Source of the DNA: Agromyces sp. CF514
Lineage (GTDB): Bacteria > Actinomycetota > Actinomycetes > Actinomycetales > Microbacteriaceae
Reading direction: 5' to 3'
Assembly: GCF_900113185.1 (NCBI RefSeq)
Contig: NZ_FOZD01000001.1
Span: 682,001 to 746,000 of the forward strand
Length of the DNA: 64,000 bases
Shown: positions 27,344 to 35,783 of the stretch, in pieces
Layout: every line of letters starts with the position of its first letter
How positions within the stretch are numbered: the first letter of the stretch is position 1
Notes under the pieces: generated by a model
Database searches by the model: none
Seen by the model: only the letters and a program-made list of their open reading frames with translations
What the model was told of the DNA's origin: nothing
Program-made: the position numbers and the translations under genes

Positions 27344-27967
27344 ATGACCAGAACCACCGTGCGGGTGTACGCACGAGACCCGATCTCCGAGGCGGGCGTC
27401 ACGAGCGCGCTCAGGCCTCGGCCCGAGGTGCGCGTCGTCGGACCGGACGACCCGGAGGCGCCCGAGGTCGTCATCGTGGTCGTCGACGTGTTCGACGACG
27501 AGACGATGAACAGCCTGCGGTTCCTGCGCCGCAACGGCGAGGCGCGCGTCATCCTGGTCGCGTCGCAACTCGACGACCGGGTGCTCGTCGACGCGGTCGA
27601 GTGCGGCGTCGTGGGGCTGCTGCGCAGGTCCGAGGCCACGACCGACCGGCTGTTGTCGGCGATCACGGCGGCCGCCGCCGGCGAGGGAACGGTTCCGCCC
27701 GACCTGCTCGGGCGCCTCCTCGACCAGGTCGGGCGACTGCAGCGCACCGTACTCGACCCGCGCGGCATCACCTTCAGCGGGCTCGCCTCGCGCGAGGTCG
27801 AGGTGCTGAGGCTCGTCGCCGAGGGCTGGGACACCGCGCAGATCGCCAAGGAGCTCTGCTACTCGGAACGCACCGTCAAGAACGTGCTGCACGACGTCAC
27901 GACCCGGCTGCAGCTGCGCAACCGGTCGCACGCGGTCGCCTACGCGGTGCGCGAGGGACTCATCTGA
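27344..27967 (+). CDS. LuxR-type (NarL-like) regulator of the injection locus
   Basis: 207 residues from ATG 27344, with AGGGGGA at 27334-27340; an ATG 18 bases upstream has no such site. The N-terminal 120 residues look receiver-like (VVIVVVDVFDDETMNSLRFL) with a weak match to phospho-acceptor positions. The C-terminal LuxR helix-turn-helix is clear, FSGLASREVEVLRLVAEGWD to VKNVLHDVTTRLQLRNRSHA. No kinase is adjacent. A LuxR regulator lies beside the CIS cluster in Streptomyces too, so control of this locus is a fair inference. The following gap of 146 bases shows no strong promoter box. Confidence 0.88.
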   Translation: MTRTTVRVYARDPISEAGVTSALRPRPEVRVVGPDDPEAPEVVIVVVDVFDDETMNSLRFLRRNGEARVILVASQLDDRVLVDAVECGVVGLLRRSEATTDRLLSAITAAAAGEGTVPPDLLGRLLDQVGRLQRTVLDPRGITFSGLASREVEVLRLVAEGWDTAQIAKELCYSERTVKNVLHDVTTRLQLRNRSHAVAYAVREGLI

Positions 27968-28113
27968 TCGGATGGCGCGGGCGGGCGCCCCGCCGCGCGG
28001 CCGCCGTCCGCCGGGTGCCCGTCGGGGCATCCGCCGGTGCGCGGAAGGGTGCCCGGCATCTGTCCGTCGCGCGGCGGCGTGGGACCGATCGTGGAGGACG
28101 TCGGAGGAGGACC

Positions 28114-31100
28114 GTGACGAGCCGGAACCGGATCGCCTGGGTGAGCGTCGCCATGACGCTCGCCGCGGTGCTCGGCGTGTCTGCCGCGGTGATGCCGGTG
28201 CTTCCGGCGGCCCGCGCGTCCGCTGCCCCGGTGGATGCGGAGTTCACGGTCTCGGTATCCGCGACGGAGGCGACCGTGGCCCCGGGCGATGCGATGCGGA
28301 TCACGGTCGAGGTGACGAATGCCGGGGCCGTGGACTACGGTGCTCGGGCCCTCGTCGGGGTCTCGGTGAGCTGGCCCGGATCCATCCTCGAGCCGTCGAC
28401 GTCGAGCTCGAACGCGCCGACCGGATGCGTCGCTTGGGGCGACGAGGAGTCCTGGTACACCGAGGATCCGGCCGCCGTTCCCGAGGCCAGTGGCGACGTC
28501 TGCTACACCGCGGGAGCGGGGAGCCCCGGTGGGACCGCGACCTTCGAGCTCTCGTTCGTCGGCCGGACGGGCGTCGTCGCGCGCACCGGGCAGTTCACGA
28601 TCCGCACCGAAGCGCTCGTCATCGAACCGGGCGGCGACCCGCCTGGCTGGGACGTGATCTCCGAGTCCAGCCAGCACAGCGCGTTCGCTCCGGTCAGCCT
28701 CGCTGCCTTCCGCGTCTCGGTGCTGCCGCAGGTGCCGTTCGAGGGCGTCGGCGGACATGTGGCCGTCTACTACCTCGTGCGGGAGGTCGAGGGCGCGCTG
28801 GACGCCGAGCTGCAGGAGGGGGCGGACACACCCGATTACGAGCTCGACCTGCAGCTCACCTGGCCTCCGGGGTTCACCGTCGTCGACGATGCGGGCGCCC
28901 GTGAGAACTGCAACGGCGGCTTCAGCGCTGCCGGACTCTGCACGATCACCGTGTCCGACGGGACGGCGATCTTCGCGAGCTTCATGATCGAGTTCGCTGC
29001 ACCGGGGAGCATCCCGAGCAAGCAGTCCGATGGCGAGTTCGCGATCGCGGCAGGCCCGAACGGCTGGTACTACCCACCCTTCGAGGGGCCGGCGATCGCG
29101 ATCGCGCCGGCGCCGGCGGTCGACACCGCGTTGTTCAGGACGCGCGGGATCGGCTCAGGTTCCGGCGCACGGGGCGCGTCGTTCGCAGCTGCACGGGGCT
29201 CCGACGTGGGGACGGCGGCCGTGCCGCTCGCGGCGCCGCTTCCCAGCGGTGCCGTGCCGATTCCCGTCGCGTGGGTGATGTCCGACACGGCGTCCTTCAG
29301 CGTTGCCCGCGACGTGTTCCCGATCACCGTCGACCTCGATACGGATGTCGGCTGGCCGGGCAGCCCAGGGGTCGTGGCCACGTATCGGATCTCCCACGAC
29401 CCCGACGTGTCCCTCGCGTTCGATGCGGAGGTCGAGTTCCGGCCCACGTGGCCGGCATTCATCCATCCGTCCGGCAGTCCAGAGGGATGCAACGGCTGGG
29501 ATCCGGTCGAGCAGACCTGCCTGCTCACGGGGCTGGACGAACCGGGATCATCGCAGACGGTGACCCTGCGCTTCGCGTCGCCCGGCGAGGAGATCGGCGA
29601 GGGGATGATCGGCGCAGAGGGCGTCGAGGTCCGGCAGTCCTTCGGCGCCACCGAGAACCGTCCGCTGCCGGTCGAGTGGATCGTGCCGCAGGCGATCCGG
29701 TACGTCGTCGACTTCGAGAACTTCACCGTCGATGTCGCGCTCGACCGGGAGTTCGGCTGGCCCGCCGGACCGGACCTGATGGTGGAGGTCACGGTGACCT
29801 ATGCGCGCGGCATGAAGGTGAGCGCCGACAGCCCGTTCGTCGGGCTGCGACTCGACTGGACGGAACTCCTCGGGCTCGCCGACCCGCCCGGCGTCGAGGG
29901 GTGCGACAGCTATGTCGACTCGGTGTGCACGATCACGGGGCTGGAAGCCGAGGGCGATCAGCGGGTCATCCGCCTCCGATTCACGATGCCCGACGCGGAT
30001 GTCGGTCCCGCAACGGTGAGCGCGACGGCCGAGTTCCTGCGCAATGGCGTGCCGAACGACTACTCGGAACTGCCGACCGCATGGGTGGGGTCTGACAGCG
30101 AGGACTACGAGGTGCGCGCGCCCCGGATCGATGTCGCCCTGGATGTGAGCCCCCAGCTGAGCTGGGACGGCGGGCCGATCGTCGTCGCGCAGATCCAGCT
30201 CACCGCCGACGACCTGCTGGGCGAGCGCATCGATCACTATCGGGTGCGGATCAGCGTGGACGTGCCGGGCTTCCTCGTGCCCGTGTCGGTGGACGGATGC
30301 CTCGGTGCCGCTCCGGACTGCGTCGTCGAACCGGTGCTCGGCGGCTCCGGTGCGGCGGTGGTCACCATGCGGTTCCGCGTCGCCCCGGACGGGAAGGGCA
30401 GCGGGCAGATCTCCGTCACCGGGGTGGAGCTCATCGCGGTCGCGAGCGACAAGGCGGGCACGGAGTATCCGCTGCCGCCCGAGTGGATCGGCGCCGACGA
30501 GGAGCCCGTCGAGGCGATCAGGCCGACGATCGGCCTCGACCTGACGCTCGACCACGACCCCGGGTACACGGGAGGCGAGCAGCTCGTCGTCACGACCACC
30601 GTCACGCGCGAGAATCCGGGCGCGAAGCTCGACGGGCTCGTGATCGGACTCGACTTCGAGTGGGCCGGATACCTCACGCGCACCACGCAGACGGGTTGCG
30701 CGACGTTCGCGGGCACGACATGCACCGTGAAGGGACTCGACGAGCCCGGGGCATCCGCCGTGGTGAGGCTGACCTTCGCGATGCCGCCGCCGACGCTGCC
30801 TCCCAACCCCATCCAGGCACCGCGCACCGACGACCTCGCGGTCGACGGGGTGAGCCTGTCGTTCGACCCGCCGCCGGCGAAGCCGCTTCCGCCGCCGACG
30901 GTGCCCGACCCGGATCCCGACCCGCCGACGTGGCCTCCGGACGGCTGCTACATCAATGCGGACGGCGTCTGCGTCTGCGAGAACCAGTCGCAGGTCTGCC
31001 CGCCCGAACCGACGTCCACGCCGACGCCGACGCCCGGCCCCGAGCCCCAACCCGAGCCGGTCGACGGCACCCTGCCGCCGTCGTGGATCGGCCAGGACCG

Positions 31101-31440
31101 CGAGCCGTTCACGGTGCTTCAGCCGAACCTGCTGTTCTCGCAGTCGGTCGCGACCCCCGGCGACGGCATCGAGGCGTTCGGCGCCTTCCTGCCGCCGAAC
31201 GCGCGCATCACGCTGCGCTGGGAGGGCGCGTCGCCGACGGTCGGTACGCAGTGGCCGAACCCGGCGAACCCGACCGAGGGGCGCTGGTCGCTCGTCGTCC
31301 TGCGATGGCAGGGCGTCGGTGAGCAGCAGTTGGTGATGCACAGCGAGGACGGCCTGTTCGCAGACGTGCCGACGAGCAATGCGCTGCTCGTGGTGCCGCG
31401 TTCGGCGATGGGCCCGGACCTGGTCGGGAGGGGCGGATGA
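28114..31440 (+). CDS. Sec-secreted repeat protein linked to the injection system
   Basis: 1108 residues from GTG 28114 with GGAGGAGG at 28103-28110. A signal peptide (about 1-38) ends in the ARASA-AP type of cleavage site. Then come tandem beta-rich domains. The linker pattern LP-x-EWIG recurs with its Trp codon at 29272, 29677, 30082 and 30484, giving units of 134-135 residues, and each unit has one Cys pair (for example C-NGWDPVEQT-C). A Pro/Thr-rich segment with extra cysteines (about 935-985) precedes a last domain. The stop overlaps the DUF4255 structural gene as ATGA. No family is recognised beyond DUF11/adhesin-like repeats. Confidence 0.75.
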   Translation: MTSRNRIAWVSVAMTLAAVLGVSAAVMPVLPAARASAAPVDAEFTVSVSATEATVAPGDAMRITVEVTNAGAVDYGARALVGVSVSWPGSILEPSTSSSNAPTGCVAWGDEESWYTEDPAAVPEASGDVCYTAGAGSPGGTATFELSFVGRTGVVARTGQFTIRTEALVIEPGGDPPGWDVISESSQHSAFAPVSLAAFRVSVLPQVPFEGVGGHVAVYYLVREVEGALDAELQEGADTPDYELDLQLTWPPGFTVVDDAGARENCNGGFSAAGLCTITVSDGTAIFASFMIEFAAPGSIPSKQSDGEFAIAAGPNGWYYPPFEGPAIAIAPAPAVDTALFRTRGIGSGSGARGASFAAARGSDVGTAAVPLAAPLPSGAVPIPVAWVMSDTASFSVARDVFPITVDLDTDVGWPGSPGVVATYRISHDPDVSLAFDAEVEFRPTWPAFIHPSGSPEGCNGWDPVEQTCLLTGLDEPGSSQTVTLRFASPGEEIGEGMIGAEGVEVRQSFGATENRPLPVEWIVPQAIRYVVDFENFTVDVALDREFGWPAGPDLMVEVTVTYARGMKVSADSPFVGLRLDWTELLGLADPPGVEGCDSYVDSVCTITGLEAEGDQRVIRLRFTMPDADVGPATVSATAEFLRNGVPNDYSELPTAWVGSDSEDYEVRAPRIDVALDVSPQLSWDGGPIVVAQIQLTADDLLGERIDHYRVRISVDVPGFLVPVSVDGCLGAAPDCVVEPVLGGSGAAVVTMRFRVAPDGKGSGQISVTGVELIAVASDKAGTEYPLPPEWIGADEEPVEAIRPTIGLDLTLDHDPGYTGGEQLVVTTTVTRENPGAKLDGLVIGLDFEWAGYLTRTTQTGCATFAGTTCTVKGLDEPGASAVVRLTFAMPPPTLPPNPIQAPRTDDLAVDGVSLSFDPPPAKPLPPPTVPDPDPDPPTWPPDGCYINADGVCVCENQSQVCPPEPTSTPTPTPGPEPQPEPVDGTLPPSWIGQDREPFTVLQPNLLFSQSVATPGDGIEAFGAFLPPNARITLRWEGASPTVGTQWPNPANPTEGRWSLVVLRWQGVGEQQLVMHSEDGLFADVPTSNALLVVPRSAMGPDLVGRGG

Positions 31441-32057
31441 TCGGCGAGATCGACGAGGCGCTGCGCGCGCTCGTGAAGGCGTCGGAGGGCATCGCCGCCG
31501 ACATCGACATCGCGCTCGACGCGCCGACGAAGGACTGGGCGGCGAGGCGCAACGCGCCGACGGTCGACCTGTTCCTCTACGACATCCGCGAGGATGTGCG
31601 CCGTCGCGAGTTCGGGTTCGTCGAGAAGCGCGACGAGCACGGCATCGTCGTGTCGCGCGAGCCCGCGCCGCGGTACTTCAAGCTGTCGTACCTCGTGACG
31701 GCGTGGACGCAGCGACCCGACGACGAGCACCGACTGCTCGACGCGCTGCTGCGGTGCTTCCTGCGGTTCGACGCGATCCCCGACGCGTTCGTGGTCGACA
31801 CGCTCGCCGAGACCGGCCTGCCGTGCTCGATCACGATCGCGCAGCCGCCCCCCGAGGATCGCGCGTTCGCCGACGTCTGGTCCTCGCTCGGCGGCGAGCT
31901 GAAGCCGTCGCTCGACGTCGTCGTCACGGCGCCGCTGAGCCGTGCGATCTCGTACCACGTCGGTCCGCCCGTCACCTCGGGCGTGAGTGCCGGCTTCGAG
32001 GCGATGGGATTCGGGAGCGAAGATGCCAGGTTCCAGCCGGCCAAAGACGAGGGCTGA
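31437..32057 (+). CDS. DUF4255 (Pvc16-type) tail terminator
   Basis: 206 residues of the Pvc16/Afp16 N-terminal family: APTVDLFLYDIREDVRRREF, then PRYFKLSYLVTAWTQRPDDEHRLLDALL. In the Photorhabdus and Serratia systems this protein caps the tube and sheath at the end opposite the baseplate and fixes particle length. The ATG overlaps the preceding stop by four bases and the next gene starts one base after its own stop codon, so terminator and ATPase are probably made together. Confidence 0.88.
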   Translation: MIGEIDEALRALVKASEGIAADIDIALDAPTKDWAARRNAPTVDLFLYDIREDVRRREFGFVEKRDEHGIVVSREPAPRYFKLSYLVTAWTQRPDDEHRLLDALLRCFLRFDAIPDAFVVDTLAETGLPCSITIAQPPPEDRAFADVWSSLGGELKPSLDVVVTAPLSRAISYHVGPPVTSGVSAGFEAMGFGSEDARFQPAKDEG

Positions 32058-32058
32058 C

Positions 32059-34110
32059 ATGACGCAGGACCCGGGCCTCGCGCACCTGCTCGGGCGCCTC
32101 GGGGCGATCGAGGACCGCATCCGGCGGTTGGTCGCGGCGAGGAGGTCGGTCGACCCGCAGCCGGACGACCCGTTCCGCGGGCTCTACCTCAGCGACGAAC
32201 TCATCGATCGGATGCTCGAGGGCGCACCGGGGATTCCGGACTGGTCGGATGCCTCGTCCCGGCTGGCCGCGTGCGAGCAGGCCGCGGACATGGCCGAGGC
32301 CGCGGGCCACCCCGTGCGCCTGCGCCGCCTGGCCGACGAGTTCGGCCTCGCACCGATCGACGTCGACCTGCTCGTGATCGCGCTCGCCGCAGACCTGGAC
32401 CCCCGGTTCGAGCGGTTCTTCGGCTACCTCAACGACGACGTCGGCCGGCGCCGGCCGTCGGTCACCGTCGCGCTCGAACTGTGCGGCGTTCCGCTCACGA
32501 ACGCGGCCGACCGGGCCCGCCTGCTCACGGGTCCGCTCGTGGCCGGGGGGCTCGTGCTGGTCGAGGACGAGGATCGGCCGCTGCCGGGGCGCGCGGTCCG
32601 GGTTCCCGACCGGGTCGTCGGGCACCTGCTCGGGGACGACACGCCGGACCGGTCGCTCGACGGGGTGCTCGTCGAGGCTGAGGACATCGAGTGGGGAGAC
32701 GACCGTCGCCTGCGCAATGCGCTGGCCGGCGGCATCCGGCTCATGTACCTGCGCGAGACCGCGACCGGCTCGGGTGAGGCGATCGCCAGGCGCGCCCTGC
32801 GCGCGAACGGTCTCGGCACCGTGCAGGTCGACCTGGCGAGACTCGGTCGGGAGCCGGATGCCGCGGGCCTCGCGCGGCTCGCGGTGCGCGAGGCCCGGCT
32901 CACCGGCAGGGGCGTCGTCGCGTCGCCCGTGACGCTCGAGACCCCGACCGCGCTCATCGAGGTGCTCGCGGATTCGCCGCGGCCGACCGTGCTCGTGGGC
33001 GAGCCGACCTGGGATCCGGGGTGGTTCCGCGAGCTGCCCGCCATGGACGACGTCGAGGCGTCGACGACCGAGGAGCGCACGGCGCTCTGGGCCCACGCAC
33101 TCGGGCGGGCGGCCGAGGGCCTCGACGTCGCGTCGGCGACCGCGCAGTTCCGCCTGCGCCCCGAGCAGGTGCTGCGCGCGTCGGCGACGGCCCGCACGCA
33201 GGCCTCGTTGTCGGCGACCGGCGAGCTCACGGTCGCCGACCTCGCTGCGGGCGCGAGAGCCGAGAACGCGTCGGCGCTGGACCGGCTCGCACGCCGGGTG
33301 ACCCCGCGCGTCGGCTGGGCCGACCTCGTGCTGCCGGCCGCGACCATGGATGCCCTGCAGGAGATCGAGGTGCGCGCCCGTCACCGCGAGCAGGTGCTCG
33401 GCGACTGGGGCATGCGGCCGGGCGGCGGGCGCGGGCACGGCGTCGTCGGCCTGTTCGCGGGCGACTCGGGAACCGGCAAGACCATGTCGGCCGAGGTCGT
33501 CGCGGGTGAGCTCGGCCTCGACCTCTACGTCATCGACCTGTCGTCGGTGGTCGACAAGTACATCGGCGAGACCGAGAAGAACCTCGAGCGCATCTTCGTC
33601 GCCGCGGCCGGAACGAACGCGGTGCTGCTCTTCGACGAGGCCGACGCGGTCTTCGGCAAGCGCAGCGACGTGAAGGACGCGCACGACCGGTACGCGAACG
33701 TCGAGAGCGCCTACCTGCTGCAGCGCATGGAGACCTTCGACGGGCTCGCGATCCTCGCGACGAACCTGCGGGCGAACATCGACGAGGCGTTCACGCGTCG
33801 GCTCGACGTGATCGTCGACTTCCCGATGCCGGATGCCGCGCACCGCACGCGCCTGTGGGATCGCAGCCTCGGCTCGCGGCTGCGGCGCGGCGACGACCTC
33901 GACCTCGTGTTCCTCGGCGACGCGTTCGAGCTCGCGGGCGGGGCGATCCGCTCGGCGGCGGTCACCGCGGCCTACCTCGCGGCGGCCGACGACGGCATCG
34001 TGCGCATGCACCACCTCGTGCTCGCGGTGCACCGCGAGTACCGCAAGCTCGGGCGCCTGCTCGTCGAGCGCGAGTTCGGGCCTTACTGGGCGCTGGTGGC
34101 CGGGCGATGA
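32059..34110 (+). CDS. AAA+ ATPase (Pvc15/Afp15-type)
   Basis: 683 residues from ATG 32059. An N-terminal ARM-like or inactive ATPase region (about 1-420) is followed by one AAA+ module with Walker A GDSGTGKT (468-475), Walker B LLFDEAD (D526-E527), and LAILATNLRANIDEAFTRRL with a sensor and arginine finger. This is the ATPase family found in nearly all eCIS loci, believed to help assembly or effector loading. An in-frame ATG at 31987 lies inside the DUF4255 gene and is rejected. The gap to the next gene is 159 bases, with no clear feature. Confidence 0.93.
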   Translation: MTQDPGLAHLLGRLGAIEDRIRRLVAARRSVDPQPDDPFRGLYLSDELIDRMLEGAPGIPDWSDASSRLAACEQAADMAEAAGHPVRLRRLADEFGLAPIDVDLLVIALAADLDPRFERFFGYLNDDVGRRRPSVTVALELCGVPLTNAADRARLLTGPLVAGGLVLVEDEDRPLPGRAVRVPDRVVGHLLGDDTPDRSLDGVLVEAEDIEWGDDRRLRNALAGGIRLMYLRETATGSGEAIARRALRANGLGTVQVDLARLGREPDAAGLARLAVREARLTGRGVVASPVTLETPTALIEVLADSPRPTVLVGEPTWDPGWFRELPAMDDVEASTTEERTALWAHALGRAAEGLDVASATAQFRLRPEQVLRASATARTQASLSATGELTVADLAAGARAENASALDRLARRVTPRVGWADLVLPAATMDALQEIEVRARHREQVLGDWGMRPGGGRGHGVVGLFAGDSGTGKTMSAEVVAGELGLDLYVIDLSSVVDKYIGETEKNLERIFVAAAGTNAVLLFDEADAVFGKRSDVKDAHDRYANVESAYLLQRMETFDGLAILATNLRANIDEAFTRRLDVIVDFPMPDAAHRTRLWDRSLGSRLRRGDDLDLVFLGDAFELAGGAIRSAAVTAAYLAAADDGIVRMHHLVLAVHREYRKLGRLLVEREFGPYWALVAGR

Positions 34111-34269
34111 CCAGGGGTGGGGATGCCGGTGGCGGGGCGACGATGCGCGGCATCCGCTCGGGGCGGCCGTGCGCTCGATCGCGACGGGCCGGATGCCCGA
34201 TCGGGCAGAGTTCGTGCCGCGAGCGCCTCACGGCGGTGGAATGGGATCGGGCGATCATGGAGGTGCACC

Positions 34270-34944
34270 ATGCATGCACATGACTACGACGGCGCGGAGT
34301 TCGACCTCGCGCGCCGGACGACGGATGCGGCGCGCGACGCCGCCGTGCGGACGGCGGGCCTCGCCGAGCGGCGTGCCGACGTGATCGGACCGGCGGGCAT
34401 GCTTCGGCTGCAGCGGGAGGCCGGCAACGGCGCCGTCGCCGAGATGGTCGAGGAGCAGCGCTCGCCCGTGCTCGACGTCGTGTCGGGCGGCGGTGCGCCG
34501 CTCGAACCCGCAGTCCGCACCGACATGGAGTCCAGGATCGGCGCCGACTTCGGCGACGTGCGCGTGCACACGGACGGCGCGGCCCACGAGTCGGCGAAGT
34601 CGGTCGGCGCGAACGCGTACACGGTCGGCAGCAACGTGGTGTTCCAGCGCGACGCGTACGATCCCGGATCGCTCGCCGGGCAGACGACCCTCGCGCACGA
34701 GCTCACGCACGTCGTGCAGCAGCGCTCCGGGCCCGTCGACGGCACGCCGAGCGCCGGCGGGGTCCGCATCAGCGACCCGGCCGACCGGTTCGAGCGCGCG
34801 GCCTCCGACAACGCGACCCGCGTCATGAGCGAGCCTGCGCCCGTGCAGCGGCACGCCGAGGGCGAAGAGGAGGAGGCGCCCGTGCAGGGCAGCTTCGTGC
34901 AGCGCGAGGAGGCGCCGGAAGAGGAGGAGGAAGCGCCGGGCTGA
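34270..34944 (+). CDS. DUF4157 eCIS-associated metallopeptidase-like protein
   Basis: 224 residues from ATG 34270 with GGAGG at 34259-34263. The N-terminal LQREAGNGAV (47-56) resembles a motif in two other genes of the locus. The DUF4157 domain follows (FGDVRVHTDGAAHESAKSVG), with the zinc motif HELTH at 143-147. The tail is acidic, with VQR twice and Glu runs. DUF4157 is one of the domains most enriched beside eCIS genes, usually within cargo or accessory proteins. It may be an effector, a self-processing protease or a loading factor. A 159-base gap separates it from the ATPase gene. Confidence 0.86.
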   Translation: MHAHDYDGAEFDLARRTTDAARDAAVRTAGLAERRADVIGPAGMLRLQREAGNGAVAEMVEEQRSPVLDVVSGGGAPLEPAVRTDMESRIGADFGDVRVHTDGAAHESAKSVGANAYTVGSNVVFQRDAYDPGSLAGQTTLAHELTHVVQQRSGPVDGTPSAGGVRISDPADRFERAASDNATRVMSEPAPVQRHAEGEEEEAPVQGSFVQREEAPEEEEEAPG

Positions 34945-35006
34945 GCGCTCGCTCTGAACGCTCCGGCGTCTCGGGATGCTCCGCGTCGGCGGCCGCGCGG
35001 CGCGCG

Positions 35007-35783
35007 TCAGCCGAGCGCCGACGACGGCACGATCTGCGCCGGGGCCCGCAGCACGAATCGTTCCATCGGGCCGCCGGCCCATGGACCCACCAACGCCAGC
35101 CACCCCGAGAGGGATGCCGCGGCGATCGCGTTCGCGTCGGGTACGCCCGCCGCGGTCAGCGCGGCGAGCGGGAACGAGCAGCTCGCCCGGCTGCCCGCGG
35201 GCAGCTCGGCGGTCGCCCGGATGCCGTCGCGGAACGAGCCGTCGCCGTCGACGAGACCGAGCGAGGGCGGCGCGAGCGTCACGGCATCGCCGGTGTCGAG
35301 GGTTACCGCGAACCGCTCGGCGTCGAGCAGCAGGACGACCGGCTCGGCGCCGATCGTCGCGAGCGTGCATCCGAGCATCGCGCCCATGCCGGGAACGTCG
35401 ACCACGTGCACCTCGAGCCGCACCGCGCCCACCGGGGAGTCCAACGCACGCGTGATGAGCGGGTCGACCGCGGCGTCGAGACCGGCCTCGACGGCGATCG
35501 TGTGCGGCACGTCGTCCGCGTGTCCGTCGAGGTCGAGCAACCAGCCGGTGTCGCCGCCCACGCCGGCCGTCGACGCGTCGAGGGCGGCGGTCGCCGCCGA
35601 CCACGCGGCATCCGCCTCGGCCGCAGAGCATTCCGCCCGGAACACGCCGACGGGGTCGCCCGCCGCCCCCGGCCGCGTGAGCACCGCGACCCAGCACGCG
35701 GCATCCGTCACCGCGAAGGCGAGGTCGTTCTCGGGGCCGCGCACGCGCGCGAGGAGCAGTCGCGACCCTCTGACGGCGCTCAC
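35007..35783 (-). CDS. Unknown partner of the metzincin-like protein
   Basis: 258 residues, no recognisable family. The sequence is mostly beta/alpha mixed and hydrophilic without a signal peptide or membrane helix. It starts MSAVRGSRLLLARVRGPEND and has an Ala/Asp-rich middle. The ATG (35783) overlaps the stop of the metalloprotease-like gene by four bases, so the two are translated in step. That coupling, and its small size, suggest an immunity protein, chaperone or adaptor for the larger neighbour, but no sequence feature proves this. It is convergent to the DUF4157 gene. Confidence 0.6.
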   Translation of the reverse strand: MSAVRGSRLLLARVRGPENDLAFAVTDAACWVAVLTRPGAAGDPVGVFRAECSAAEADAAWSAATAALDASTAGVGGDTGWLLDLDGHADDVPHTIAVEAGLDAAVDPLITRALDSPVGAVRLEVHVVDVPGMGAMLGCTLATIGAEPVVLLLDAERFAVTLDTGDAVTLAPPSLGLVDGDGSFRDGIRATAELPAGSRASCSFPLAALTAAGVPDANAIAAASLSGWLALVGPWAGGPMERFVLRAPAQIVPSSALG

